Source: Stomorhina lunata (taxonomy: Eukaryota; Arthropoda; Insecta; Diptera; Rhiniidae). Taken from it: a stretch of 64,000 bases of DNA. Where the stretch lies: contig OW121743.1 in NCBI GenBank assembly GCA_933228675.1, positions 93,993,998 to 94,057,997 of the forward strand, read 5' to 3'. This document shows, piece by piece, positions 34,866 to 47,394 of this stretch (positions are counted from its first letter, which is position 1; each line of letters begins with the position of its first letter). Under the pieces are notes generated by a model. That model did not search any database and was not told the DNA's origin. It was given only the letters and a program-made list of their open reading frames with translations. Both the position numbers and the translations under genes were made by a program.

Positions 34866-36179
34866 TTATTTTTTTCGTTCCCAAATTTTGACTCTGTAAA
34901 TTCCAATGTACCTATCGGAATTATTGAAAACTTATATCGATTTTGAATTATTAAAAAAAAACTATTAAAAGTTTCAATATTGTCTTAAAAATCGCCAGTT
35001 TTCCAAAAAAAACCTGCATATCGGCATCTAACTATTTTCCAGGCCAAAAATCGTCAAAATGCCAATAAATCTGTAAATCTGGCAGGCCTGTTCTATAAAT
35101 ATATATGAAATTTCTCTATTTTTACATCAGCCTAAAAACTCGCTACAGTTTTTCGTTATATTAACTCGCATTTCTGTGAGAGTGTGACTTTGTTGATTAA
35201 TGTTGTTGTAATTGTTGTTTCAACGATAGTCGTAGTAGTGTGGTGTAAATTTGTTGTTCCTGTACCATTTAAAATGTTGTTAACGCAATTTTCCATTTCG
35301 ATTTCCGTTGTTATTTCCGGTCGTGTTTTTTTTCGCATGTTGCAATACATATACACTAACTCTTACTTAAACATACACATGTAGTCACTGATATAAAATT
35401 ACAACAACAACAAAACAGTCAGCCATTTGTACAACAGCCATTATATTTATGTACATATGCATATGTATGTATGTATCTATTTTCATTTAGACAACTCTAT
35501 GGAAACTGTATAAATACGAATTGTAAAATTCGGCTAGTCTGACTGACTGAATTTAAATTGTATTTTTCCTACACAAACTTCCGTAGCCGCCTTGAGCTGG
35601 TTGTGTTTTTTTTTCTTTCAGTTGTCGTCCTATTCTTGTTTTATTTTTTTGGCATTTAGTTTTAGAATATTTTGCTACTGCTGTTGTCATTGTTGTTGTT
35701 GCAAGCATTTTTTTCGTGATGTTTACTTTGGTTTTATGTATTTTGGCTGTTGTTGCCTAATCCTTACAGCCATGAATGTCATGCAATCATTTTAATCCAA
35801 CTAACAGCTCGAGGTGGTGGTGGCTATGAGTAGGAGCTGTAATAGAGTTGAGTTGACTATACCACAGCACAAAAAAAAAAAAAAAATTGTTCGCAGACTA
35901 TTTACATACAAATGAAATTTTTAAATATTTAAAGGCTGAAAAAAATTGTATAGCAAAAGAGAGTAAAAGTCAGCTAAATTGCATGTAAATTTTTTTCTGT
36001 AAAAAAAAATACTTAGTTATTATGGTGTCTAAAATTGCTTTGATTTATTTGCATTTAGCAACTACATATTTGTTGATGGCAAGGAATTAAGTTTAATTAA
36101 GTTATTTTAGACTTGAATAAACCGCTTTTAATATCTGTTGTGGTAGTTTATTAAACAAAATTTTATGAAAATAAAAAAA
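34866..36179. other. Unique intergenic DNA, no gene seen
   Basis: Contains GTTGTTGTAATTGTTGTT-type and ACAACAACAACAAAACA runs, an A run (about 35870-35885) and a TATG microsatellite near 35455-35480. Short frames at 35156-35795 are low-complexity Cys/Phe/Val-rich translations of these runs. It is less repetitive than its neighbours and could hold regulatory DNA, but nothing specific is visible. Confidence 0.45.
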
Positions 36180-37514
36180 ATATATAGATTTTTTTTCACT
36201 GAAAAATTTTTGGTTTAAAAATTATTCTAGAGACAAAATTTTGATATGTAAATTCTTTTTTAAAAATATTGCACTATCAATTTTTTTTTAACAAAAGAAT
36301 AATTTTCAATATAAATATTTTACTATTATAAATTTGTGTTGAAAACTTTTTATTTTATATAAAAGAAATTGTGTAGTAAAAATTTTATATTTAAATTTTG
36401 ATAGAAACATTTTCAATATAAAATTTTTTTGATACATATAAAAATTTTTCTATAGTAAATTTTTTAATATAAAATATTTGTTAAAGAAAAAATGTTATAT
36501 ATATGATATAAAAAATAATGCTCTTAATAGAAAAATTTTTAATACATTTTTTTTTAAAGAAAAATTATTAATACAGTTTTTTTTATAGGATAATTTTTAA
36601 TATAAAATTTTTTTAATAGAAAAAGTTAAGTATAAAATTTTTTTTATTCAAATTTTTTTAATATAAAATTTTTTCTATAGAAAAATTTGCATCAATAAAT
36701 TTTTAATATTGTCGCAATTATTTATGTGTTTCAATATAAAATTTTTTAGATTGAAATATTTTTAATGTAAATTTTGTTCCAAAATAAAAAATTTCAATAT
36801 ACAATATTTTTTATAGAAAAAATTTTATTATAATTTTTTTTCTATAGACAAATTTTTAGTATAATTTTTTTTCTATAAAAAATTTTCAATATAAAATTTT
36901 TCTAAAGAAAAATTTTCAATATACAATTTTTTTTCTATAGAAAAATTTTCAGTACAAAATTTTATCTATTATAAAATTTTTAATATACATTTTTTTTTCA
37001 TAAAAAAACTTTCGATATTCAATTTTCTCTAGAAAAAATTTCAATATAAAATTTTTTCTATGGAAAAATTGTCAATATAAATATTTTTCTATAAAAAAAT
37101 TTTCAATATAAAATTTTTTCTTTAGAAAAGTTTTCAATATAAATTTTTATTATATCAAAAAATGTTCAATAGTATATAGAAAAATTTTCAGTACAACATT
37201 TTTTCTATAAAAAATTTTCGATATAAAATTTTTTCTATACAAATTTTCGATGGTAAATTTTTTCGATAGAAAATTTTTCTACAAAAAAATTTTTTGTAAA
37301 AAAATTTTTTTACGGAAAAATTTTTAGTAAAGACTTCTTTCTTTACCAAAATCATCATAAAAACTTCTTTTTAAAATAAAATTTCAATATAAAATTTTTT
37401 CTATAGCAAAAATTTCAATACTAAGTTTTTTATTGAAAAAGTTTCAATAAAAAATTTTTGATCTAGAAAAATTTTCAATATAAAAGTTGTTCTCTAGAAA
37501 AAATTTTTAGATGA
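36180..37514. repeat. Tandem array A9, left part
   Basis: Units of about 31 bp: TTTTCTATAGAAAA plus ATTTTCAATATAAAA, diverged. It continues beyond the family B copy as 37811-39420. Confidence 0.88.
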
Positions 37515-37810
37515 AAACTGAAAAATGTTTGTTTTTATTCAGTCGATGATCTACGCTTGTAATTTTGGTTTATGAACATAATTCTGAAAAGTTGTGTTTG
37601 TAAATATAGTAAGAATGCGAGGTTTTCGATCTGTCTAAATTGGGGATAATCCTCCTGAAAAGATGGCTTAACCAACCATCGAAACGCGTCGAGGAATTTG
37701 GTTTCTCCTCAAACATTTTTTAGCATTTTATCAATAAATTGATCTGTTACATTAATAAATAAATGTAACAGGTTTGGGATCAAATGCAAATACTCTTCTT
37801 TTTGAATAAT
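37515..37810 (-). repeat. Family B repeat, inverted copy inside array A9
   Basis: Read on the minus strand: GCATTTGATCCCAAACCTG, the hairpin TGTTACATT...AATGTAACA, CTCGACGCGTTTCGATGG, AGGAGGATTATCCCCAATTT and AAGCGTAGATCATCGACTGA. It is nearly full length, with array A9 on both sides. Confidence 0.8.
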
Positions 37811-39420
37811 ATTTTTTCTATAGAAAAATTTTCAATATTAAATTTTTTTTGTAAAATTTTTTTTTTTATAAAATTGTTTCTATAGAAAAATGTTCAATGT
37901 TAAATGTTTTCTATTAAAAAACCTTCAATATTTAATTGCTTCTATAGAAAATTTTTTATTTTACAAATTTTTAATATAAAATATTTTTTTTTGGAAAAAT
38001 TTCCATTACAAAATTATTTTATAAAGAAAAATTTGCAAAATTCTGCAAGAAACTTTTAGTGAAAACATTTTTTTTAAAGAAAGATTTTTAATCTTAAATT
38101 TTTTCCATCGAAAAATTTTCAATATACAATTTTTATTATCGAGAAATTTTCAGTATAAATTTTTTTCTATAGAAAAATTTTCAATATGAAATTTTTTCCA
38201 TAGAAAAAATTTCAATATAAAATTGTTTCTATGGACAAATTTTCAATATAAAATTTTTCCTAAAGAAAAATTTTCAATATAATATTTAAATCGATTGAAA
38301 AAGTTTCAATATGAAATTTTTTCTATAGACTAATTTTTAATAAAATTTTTCTTTTAGAAAAATTTTCAATATAAAACAAATTTTCAATATAAATTTTTTT
38401 CTATAGAAAAATTTTCAATAAAATTTTTTTCCATAGAAAAAATTTCAATAGAAATTTTTTTCTATAAAGCAATTTTTAATATAAAATTGTTTTCTTAAAA
38501 AATTTTTCAATACATAATTTTTTCTATAGACAAATTTTTAATATACAATTTTTTCTAGAAAAGAATTTTCAATATAAAATTTTTGTATAGAACAATTTTC
38601 AATATAAAATTTGTTCTATAGAAAAATATTCAATACAAAATTTTTTCAATAGAAAAAGTTTTAATATAAAATTTTTTCAATAGAACAATTTTCAATATAA
38701 AATTTTTTTTATAACAAAATTTTTTCTATAGCAAAATATTCAATATAAAATTTTTTCTATTGAAAAATTTTCAATATGAAATTTTTTCTATAGACTGATT
38801 TTTAATAAAAATTTCTATTTTAGAAAAAGGTTCAATATTAAACTTTTTCCATAGAAAAATTTTCAGTATAACATTTTTTGAATAGAAAGACTTTCAGTAG
38901 AAAATTTTTTCTAGAACAAAATTTTTAATATAAAATTTTTTCTAAAGAAAAATTTGCAATATAAAATTTTTTCTATAGAAAAATTTCCAATATAAAAATT
39001 TATTTGTAGGACAATTTTCAATATAATTTTTTTCTTTAGAAAAATTTTGAATATTAAATTTTTCTATAGAAAAGCTTTCAATATAACAGACAAATTTTTA
39101 ATACATAATTTTTCTATAGAAAAATTTTCAATATAAAATTTTTTTTATACGAAAATTTTTAATGAGATTTTGTTAAATTATTCTATTCAAAAATTATCAA
39201 GATAAACTTTTTCCTATAAAAAGGAAGAACAATTTTTAAAATCAAAATTGCTTTTATAAAGTTCTTGCATAAGAAAATTTCCAACATGAAATTTTCACTT
39301 AAGAAAAATTTATATTTTTTTTAAAGAAAAGTTTTCAAGGTAAAATTTTTTCTAAAGAAAAATTTTCATTAAAAAATTTTAATACCTAATTTTTTTATAG
39401 AAAAAATTTCCATACTCTAA
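37811..39420. repeat. Tandem array A9, right part
   Basis: Continuation with the same ATTTTCAATATAAAA plus TTTTCTATAGAAAA design. It ends about 60 bases before the terminal exon of the minus-strand CIMIP2 locus. Confidence 0.88.
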
Positions 39421-39482
39421 AAAATTCTCTCATCCACTTAAAGCCATATAATAAAATACCCAAATACATTAATAAACTAAAA

Positions 39483-39488
39483 TTTATT
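39483..39488 (-). terminator. Polyadenylation signal after CIMIP2 exon 4b
   Basis: AATAAA on the minus strand, about 75 bases beyond the exon 4b stop codon. This suggests exon 4b is a transcribed terminal exon. Confidence 0.45.
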
Positions 39489-39563
39489 TTTTACGTGAAA
39501 ACGCATACAATAAATTCCAAAATAAATTAATTTTTTGCTCCACTTAACTGAAAACAGATGCCA

Positions 39564-39874
39564 TCAATCCTTGTGCAGTGCCAAAAAACGTCTGGCATCA
39601 ATTGTTGCATTGCCAAATGTGCGACCAATCGCATAGAGTTCACCCGGCACATGACCAGCATACTTGGGCACCATACCAATCGTTCGATGATAGATAATAG
39701 ATTGTCGACTAATTTTAGGACAGCATGAGGCCACACCGCACATTTCCATGGGACACCATTCGGTTTTTAGGCGATGATGATAATTGTTGGTAAATTCGTA
39801 GAGGCCACTGTTGGCCGATAGTTTTTTACTTTTTTCAAAATGTGACATTGTCGTGGTTTTGTGAATAGCGTGAC
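39564..39874 (-). CDS. Diverged copy of CIMIP2 last exon (exon 4b)
   Basis: An intact frame aligns throughout with the last exon of the CIMIP2 gene at 40646-40965: FTNNYHHR, EWCP, IIYH, YAGHVPGELYAIGRTFGN, AR and LA.HK are shared. The intron acceptor (TTTAAG) and its phase are also conserved, so exon 3 at 41224 could splice to either exon. The first repeat motif (GYTGHIP in exon 4a) is degraded to GHAIHKT here. I found no exons 1-3 of its own in 39875-40640. It is an alternative terminal exon, a small separate gene starting at Met near 39848 (94 residues), or a partial duplicate. The preserved frame argues against simple decay. Confidence 0.6.
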
Positions 39875-39998
39875 CTTAAATTGTTGGTGGTGAAAGTGGC
39901 GACAAATACTAGTCACGGACAGTTTATTAGAATAATGAGAATTTAAATAAATTAATTGGCAAATTTTAATTTATTTTATTTCGAAAAATATTAATGGT

Positions 39999-40279
39999 CT
40001 GTTCCACGATTTCGAAAGAATACTTTCTTTCTTATCCTATACGAAAGAAATTTGTTTTTCGTTTCACTAACTTTATTTTATGCGAAAGATAAGTCAAAAA
40101 AACAAGTCGAAAGAAAACATAAGTATTTTCATACAAATTTCTGTTCCACTATTTCGAACTAGTTACCAGCTTTCGAATAAAAACGAACGAAAGGCTTCGA
40201 AATAGTGGAACCAAAATTATTTCGAATACGAGTTACTCACTTCCTTTCGCGTAGATTTTCTTTCGAAATAGTGGAACAG
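39999..40279. mobile_element. Foldback/MITE-like element (281 bp)
   Basis: The ends are CTGTTCCACGATTTCGAAAG and its near-perfect inverse CTTTCGAAATAGTGGAACAG. Two further internal versions (CTGTTCCACTATTTCGAA near 40141 and CGAAATAGTGGAAC near 40197) make nested inverted repeats. Many GAAAGAAA motifs lie between. No coding frame. It lies between exons 4a and 4b of the CIMIP2 locus. Confidence 0.7.
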
Positions 40280-40384
40280 GCTATAAACGTCAGAATAACA
40301 CCATGCAACAGAATTTAATTTTGCTATGATATTTTATGAGCAGAATATTTTTTGATTGTTTAACATTTTTTTGATGTATTGAAA

Positions 40385-40565
40385 TTTGATTTTAATATAC
40401 AATTTTTTGTAAAGAAAATTTTTCAATATAAAATTTTTTATATGGAAAAATTTTTTTAATTAAATTTTCTGTACTAGCATTTTAAAACGAAATTTTTTTA
40501 AGAAAAATTGTCATTGCGAAATTTTTACTATTAATTTTTATTTTAATAAAATTATTTCTATAATT
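40385..40565. repeat. Short A/T array block A10
   Basis: About five diverged units of the TTTTCAATATAAAATTTTTT plus GGAAAAATTTTT type, resembling array A9. Confidence 0.6.
40547..40552 (-). terminator. Polyadenylation signal after CIMIP2 exon 4a
   Basis: AATAAA on the minus strand about 95 bases beyond the exon 4a stop codon, inside A/T-rich DNA, so chance occurrence is possible. Confidence 0.35.
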
Positions 40566-40645
40566 GAACATTAAACAAACATTTTTTTAATATGTAACAC
40601 AGAAAATACATGGGCCTAAATTAAAGTGAAAGCGTACATTAAATT

Positions 40646-41949
40646 TTAATATAAATAATTTTGTTGTTCTTTGTGAAAGGCCAAATAATCCCTAGCACTA
40701 ACCGATGAGTTGCCAAAAGTGCGTCCAAATGAAAAAAGTTCTCCAGGGACATGGCCAGCATATAGTGGATTCATACCAGTCTTTTGATGGTAAATGATAA
40801 ATTGTCCGTCATTATGACCGACCTCAGCAGTCAATTCCGTGGGACACCATTTGTCATTTTTACGGTGACGATAATCATTGGTAAAATGACACAGGGCACT
40901 ATGTGTTAACTCTTTATGACATTGACCGAAACGTATAACAGCCGTGGGTATATGACCAGTGTAACCTTAAATATTGGAGAAAAAAGTTTACTTTAGACTA
41001 TAAAAAATTTAATATAAAACATTGGACAATGTTATAAAATTAGTCAAAATCTTCTATCTGGGTCGGGTGGTCTCTTAACTAAAAAAGTAGTAGACATTTA
41101 AAATTAATCATTGTAGTAAGGGACTAAAAAAGAAAGAAATATCGACTGAGTTTTTCTTTCTTAATTTTGCTGTCGTATAGTATAATTTCTGCAAAATAAA
41201 TTATGACTGTATTAAAATCTTACCATTCTTAATATATTTCTCCTCGTTATCATTCTCCATGAAAAACGGCTGACTAAATTTGGTGTAGGGCTCTTTTTCA
41301 ACTTTGACCTTATCCAGTTTCAAAGCCTGTCCTCTAGGTTTAACAGGAATCAAGGGTGATCTGTATTTAGTTTGAGGTATCTAAAAAATTCTCTCTCAAT
41401 ACACATCTCTTAGAATACCATTTATAAACCTACCATCCTTTCTCTTAACTTGGCATCAAATCTTCCCGTTCCACTCTCCAGTAGATCACGATGTTCCAGC
41501 AAATGCCTTTCACATCTAAGCCACTCCATCAAATTTTCATGCTCTGCCAGACCAGCTGTAGTCGCTGCTATAAAACGTTTTCCAATTTTATTGGCCATAT
41601 TTGGTATTAAACCTTCATAACCAGGTATTATTGGATGACGATAGACTGCATCCACAAATTTCATGCGTTTTTGTAAGGCATTTATTTCCTTTGCAGTGGG
41701 ATAATCCTTCAATTGTGGTTGAGTGGGTGGAGTAACAATAAGTTCGGGAGCATGTTTGGTACTAGGATCGATTAGGAGTTTGTGTGACAGTTTACCATAA
41801 GTTTTGCCTTGACGAAAACGAGCCTCCTGACAATGACCGGTGTAGCTGAGCGATGAAGAAAGAAATAAACTTATGAGAATCTTCTGACATATTATTATTG
41901 TTTTTTACCCTGGTATAAAATGAGGCTCTGGAGTAATAACCAAATCCAT
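40646..41949 (-). CDS. CIMIP2 (FAM166) ciliary microtubule inner protein
   Basis: Four exons on the minus strand: 41949-41909, 41845-41434, 41380-41224 and 40965-40646, totalling 930 bases (309 residues). Splices are CAGG|GTAAAA, ATG|GTAGGT and AATG|GTAAGA with CTCAG, TTTTAG and TTTAAG acceptors, and all frames close. Residues 11-31 read HFIPGYTGHCQEAR then FRQGKTYG, the signature start of CIMIP2/FAM166 (DUF2475) proteins. Further copies of the motif are IPGYEGLIPNMANKIGKRF in exon 2, NGYTGHIPTAVIRFGQ at the exon 3-4 join and YAGHVPGELFSFGRTFGN near the C terminus. Family members sit inside doublet microtubules of motile axonemes, so expression in testis or ciliated sensory neurons is expected. 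The closing residues FHKEQQNYLY are followed by TAA. A second last exon lies downstream (39564-39874). Confidence 0.85.
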
Positions 41950-42099
41950 TTTTGTTAATTAATTTACAATGAATTTTATTAAAAAGCTAAAAATAATAAA
42001 TTATTTGAAAATTTTAAAACTTAAATAATTTATCAAATAATAAAAATAGTTATATTTTTATAGCTGACATTTTAGAAATATAAAAGAGGGTATTTCGAA

Positions 42100-42487
42100 A
42101 AAAAATTGTTTTATTTTTATGGGAAATTTTTCAAAAACGTATTTTTATAGGAAATTTTTCAAAAAGTTATTTTTATAAGAAATGTTTCAAAAGTTTATTT
42201 TTAAGGAAAATTTTCCTGAATTTCATATTCTTATAAGAAATTTTATAAGAATTTTTTATACAACATTTTTATAAGAATTTACAAAAATTTCTTTTTTTTA
42301 TAGGAAAATTTTCAACAAAAATTTTTCTTTAAAGAAATTTTTTAAAAATCTTTATTTTAATAGGAAAATTTTCAAAAATGTCTTATTTTTATAGGAAAAT
42401 TTTCTTAATTTTTCAAGAAATTTTTCAAAATTTTCTTATTTTTATAGGCAATTTTTGGAATTTTTTTTTATATTTATAAGAAATTTT
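42100..42487. repeat. Tandem array A11, left part
   Basis: Diverged units of the TTATTTTTATAGGAAA plus TTTTTCAAAAA type, related in consensus to array A5. A family A element separates this block from the main block at 43291. Confidence 0.82.
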
Positions 42488-43290
42488 TATACTCTTCACC
42501 ACCATAGGTGGAAAGGGTATTACAAGTTTGTGCTGATGTTTGTAACACATAGAAATATTTGTTTTAGGCCCACCTTTTAGTATACCAATAGACTTAGAAT
42601 CACTTTCTGAGTCGATTTAGCGATGTCCGTCCGTCCGTCCGTCTGGCTGGCTGGCTAGACCCCCATGTAAACCTTGTAATCAAACTACAGGTCGCAATTA
42701 TAAAGATAATTTGATGAAATTTGGTACAGATAAATTTTTTTATAAAAGGACCATGGCTATTGAAATTAGTCAAAATCGGTCCATTATTTATGGTACCTCC
42801 CATAAGTCCCACTTCCCGGAATTGCTATATAGGCCACAAATATCAATATTTTTTCATGAAATTTAAAACAGATACTACTTATGTAAGCTTAAATCACTGC
42901 ACCAAATTTCGTTGAAATCGGTCTACATTTGACCATAGCTCCCATACAAACTCTTCTTCAAAAACGCACTAAATGTGACAAAAAATCACTAAAACGCTCG
43001 TAAATCTAAAGATAATGAAAATTTTGAGTTTATTTTTTGCATACATAATTTCTGTAACAACTGTAATCAATTTGCCAAATTTCGAGATAATCGGTCTACA
43101 TTTGGCCCTAGCTCTCATATAAGTCCAAATGACGGAAACAGGTTGAATATATACGTTTTGAGAAAATGTTTGTATGATGGCAAAATTTAGCAAATATTTG
43201 TCTTTATACAGGAAAAATAACACCTTTGACCTTAGTGGTGAAGGGTATCGTATGGTCGGCTTGACCGACTATAGCGCTTTCTTACTTGTT
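42488..43290 (-). mobile_element. Family A element, inverted copy in array A11
   Basis: Runs from ACTCTTCACCACCATAGGTG to GCGCTTTCTTACTTGTT. Read on the minus strand it is collinear with copies at 9381 and 14128, including CCATCCGTCC-like tandem CCGT repeats, ATGGGGGTC and ATACCCTTCACCAC. It interrupts array A11, so it inserted after the array existed. The longest copy in the window. Confidence 0.78.
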
Positions 43291-45660
43291 CTAAAATTTC
43301 TTAGTTTTATAGGAAATTTTTGAAAAAATTCTTATATTTATAGGAAATTTTTCAATTTCTTATTTTTATAGGAAAATTTTCAAAGCTTTTTTGTTATAGA
43401 AAATTTTCAAAACTTTTTTATTTTTATAGGAGATTTTTCAAAAATTTCTTGTTTGCATAGGAAATTTTTCAGAAAATTTTATTTTGAAGGTAATTTGTTA
43501 AAAGTTTCTTATTTTAAAGAAAATTTTTTAAAAAATTCTTATTTTAAAGGATATTTTTCAAAAATTTCTTATTTTTATAGAAAATTTTTCAAAAATTTCT
43601 TATTTTTATATAAAATTTTTTAACAGCATTTTATATATATACAGAATTTTTCAAAAATTCTTGATTTTCATATAAAGTTTTTCAAAAAGTTCTTTTTTGG
43701 AAATTTTTTATTCTTATAGGAAATTTTTCAAAAATTTCTAATTTTTATTGGAAATTCTTCAAAAATATCTTATTTGTATTTTGGAAATTTTTCAAAAATT
43801 TCTTATATTTATATGAATTTTTTAAAAGATTTGTTATTTTTATACGAAATTTTTTAAAAATTTCTTTTTTTTAATAAAAAAATTTCTTTTTGTTATATGA
43901 AATTTCTTAAAATTTTTTATTTTTATAGGAAATTTCTAAGAAATTTTTTATCTTAATAGAAAATTTGTCAAAAATTTCTTATTTTTATAGAAAATTTTTC
44001 AAAATTTTCTTGTTTTTATAGAAAATTTTTCAAAAAATTCTTATTTACTTAGGAAATTTTTCAAAAATTTTCTATTCTTGTAGGAAATTATTCAAAAATT
44101 TGTTATTTTTATAGATAATTTTACAAAAATTTCTTATTTTTATACAGAATTTTAAGAATATTTTTAATTTTTATAGGAAATTTTTTAAAAATTTCTTGTG
44201 TTTACAGGAAATTTTTTAAATTTGTCTTATTTTTATAGGATTTTTTCTTTAAATTTATTATTTTTATATAAAGTTTTTCCCAAATTTCTTATTTGTATGG
44301 GGAATTTTTTAAAAGTTTTTTATTTTTAAGGAAAAATTTGAAAAATGTCTTATTTTTAAAAGGGAATTTTTTAAAAATTTTTTATATTTATAGAAAATTT
44401 TTCAAAAATATATTATTACATGAAATATTTAAAACTTTTTAATTTTTATAGGAATTTTTTAAAGATTATCTTATTTTTATTAAACATTTTTCAAAAATTT
44501 CTTATTTTTTTTAACTTTCTTATTTGTTTCAGGAAATTTTTCAAAAACTTCTTATTTTTTCAGGAAATTTTTCAAAAAATTTTTATAGGAATTTTTTTTT
44601 AACAATTTCTTCTTTTATAATAAATTTTTAAAAAATTTCTTATTTTTGTATAAACTTTTTCAAAAATTTCTTATTTTTATAGGAAGTTATTCAAAAGTTT
44701 ATTATTTTTAAAGAAATTTTTTAAAAAATTTCTTATTTTTATCGAAAATTTTTTCAAAAATTTCTTATTTTTATAGGAAATTTTTCAAAAACTTCTTATT
44801 TTTATAAAAAATTTAAAACAATTTCCTATGTCAATGGAAATTTTTTAAAAATTTCTAACTTTTATAGGAAATTTTCCAAAAAAATGTTTATTTTATAGGC
44901 AATTTTTTAAAAAATTCTTATTTTTATACCAAATTTTTGAAAAATTTTTACTTTTTAGGAAATTTTTCAAAAATTTTTTATTTTTATAGAATTTTTTTTT
45001 TAATTTCTTATTTTTAAAAATTTGTTATTTTTTATTAAAATTTATTATTTTATTTTTATACAAAATTTTCGGAAAATTCTCATTTTTCATAAATATGTTT
45101 TTATATACATTTTTCAAAAAATTTGTATATATGAAATTTTAAAAAATTCCATATTTTTATACCAAATTTATCAAATTGTTTTTATTTCTATAGTGAACTT
45201 TTCAAAATTTCCTAGGAATTTTTCAAAAATTTTTTATTTTTATAGGAAATCTTTTAAAAATTGTTTTTTTTTATAAGAAATTATTTATAATTTAACTTAT
45301 TTATATATATAAAATTTCATATTTTTATATTAAACTTTTCAAAATTTCTTATTTTTCTTTTAATTTTTCAAAAATTCTCACTTTTGTTAAATATTTGTTT
45401 TAATTATATTTTAATTAAGAATGTAAAACTAAATCTCTTTATTATACCAAATTTTTCAAATTGTTTTTATTTTTATAGTGAATTTTTAGAAAATTTCTTA
45501 ATTTTATGGAAGGATTTTTTAAAATTTCTTATTTTTTTTAGAAATTTTTTCAAAAATATCTTATTTTTATAGGAAATTTTGCAAAAATTTGTTTTGTTTA
45601 AAGGAAAATTTTTCAAAAATGTCTTCTTTAAATTAAATTTTTTTTTTAAAGTTTACTACT
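43291..45660. repeat. Tandem array A11, main part
   Basis: About 70-75 diverged units near 31 bp: TTTCTTATTTTTATAGGAAA plus TTTTTCAAAAA. It has the same architecture as array A5 but is far more mutated, so it is older or has escaped homogenisation. Confidence 0.9.
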
Positions 45661-47394
45661 TTAATTCTAATTTTTAAAATTGTTCCTTGTTATATATTTT
45701 TTGTCAAATATACGTATGAATAATATTAAATTCTTCATAACTATTTTTCATTACTCATTCGCAGCGTGTCCCAACCTGTTCCAACTTCATACATAAGAAA
45801 ATAAATTATGCTCATTATTTTGAACATTTTGTTTCTTGTATGCAAAATAATAAATTGCAGTATTTTATTTGATATGTAAATTTTCTAAGTAGTGACTTGC
45901 CTTTTTTTCTTTATAAGTACACACATACTTCTATATTGAGTAAACTCTTAACTTTATATGTATGAGGTATAATCGTTGGTGTATCAAATTTACTTCATGA
46001 GTTGAGTGCATTTTAGAAAATTTAAGCGACAACATGTCAGTAATAATTAAATTTCATGTCGTGAACATAAATCGTATATAAAATATCTATTATAATTAGT
46101 TAGCACTTGTGTTTTGTATAATATTTAAATGCTTAAGAAAATAAATATAATGAAGAAACATATTTGCATAATAAAAGTATTTTATGTCCCACTAGTTTTA
46201 TTATGTACAAGTTTTGAAAGATATACCATAAACCTGTCTATTGCCCTTTTTATCCAAGTATAAATTTTTACAATTAAGTTTATTAAACTGTAAGAATTAC
46301 TCATTTATAAGTCGAATCAAACTATGTATCAAACTAAATATGTTTGACTTCAAATTTAGCTTAGCTACCAAAAACAAATTTGTTTAAAAAAAAAAATTGC
46401 AAGAAGATATTATTATGTCGTAATGAGTTTTTGGCATCGTAACAAGATAAACATTTTTTGGGACCATTTAAGTGTTTTATTCAAAAATTTTTAACTAATT
46501 GACTTTAATTTCACAATTTAATTTTAAATAACTTAACTAATAAAATTATTAAACTAATTCCTAAAATTTTTGAAATAGCTAACATTAGTCAATTAATATT
46601 TAATGTAAACGATTTTAAAATTTTTGTAATTATAATGCTTTCAATTCGACAATTAAATTTTCTGCTATAAAATATTTCAATACAGATATTTCTTTAAATA
46701 AATATTGTTTATATACCTGAATCATAATTAAGTAAATAATTTTTGTTATATAATTAAGTCAAATTATTCAATTTCAAAAATTCTTTCCCTATACATAAAT
46801 TAAATAAAATTCGTATTAATATTTCATATTAAACTATTTCATTTTTTTCTCATAACTTTCAAATGCCTTCAAGATTAATAAGCTTTAAGGTAAATTCCTT
46901 AGTTAAAATTACAAAAATATTTGTTATTTTTTTGTTGTTGTTGTTTTGTTGCGCAACAAAACTATTTTCAACAAATTAAGTTTCCATTTATATACTTCCG
47001 GTGCATGCATTCCTTCATACAGGAACACACACACGCATTTGCTAAACAAATGAGAATGTTATATATGTATTTATAACAGATATACATGTACAGTAATTTG
47101 TAGAGACACACTTGGAGATGCTGTGAGTGTGTGTTTCTAAATTTAAATGCAAACATATTTGTTTACATATGCAGACGTATTCAAATTTGAATATTTGAAG
47201 CATGCAGTCGTTTGCATTTCCTTTCTGAATTAGTTAATCATAATTTATTGAGTTTATTATAATGTAATTTATAGAGAGTTTATATGTGTTCTTAATTTCT
47301 TTACATACATATGTGTTTACATATTTGGGTGTCTGAATATATGTCTGTGTGTTTAGAAATTTTCATAAAGGGAAAATTATTAAGGAGCATTTTT
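45661..47394. other. Intergenic DNA, no gene seen
   Basis: Unique A/T-rich DNA with a GTT microsatellite near 46930-46955 and ACACACAC/GTGTGTGT runs at 47025-47135. No coding region or RNA gene was recognised. Confidence 0.5.

Noticed and set aside
35592..35795. Cys/Phe-rich plus-strand frame
   Set aside because: Translation of GTTGTTGTTGC-type simple sequence with no homology or splice context.
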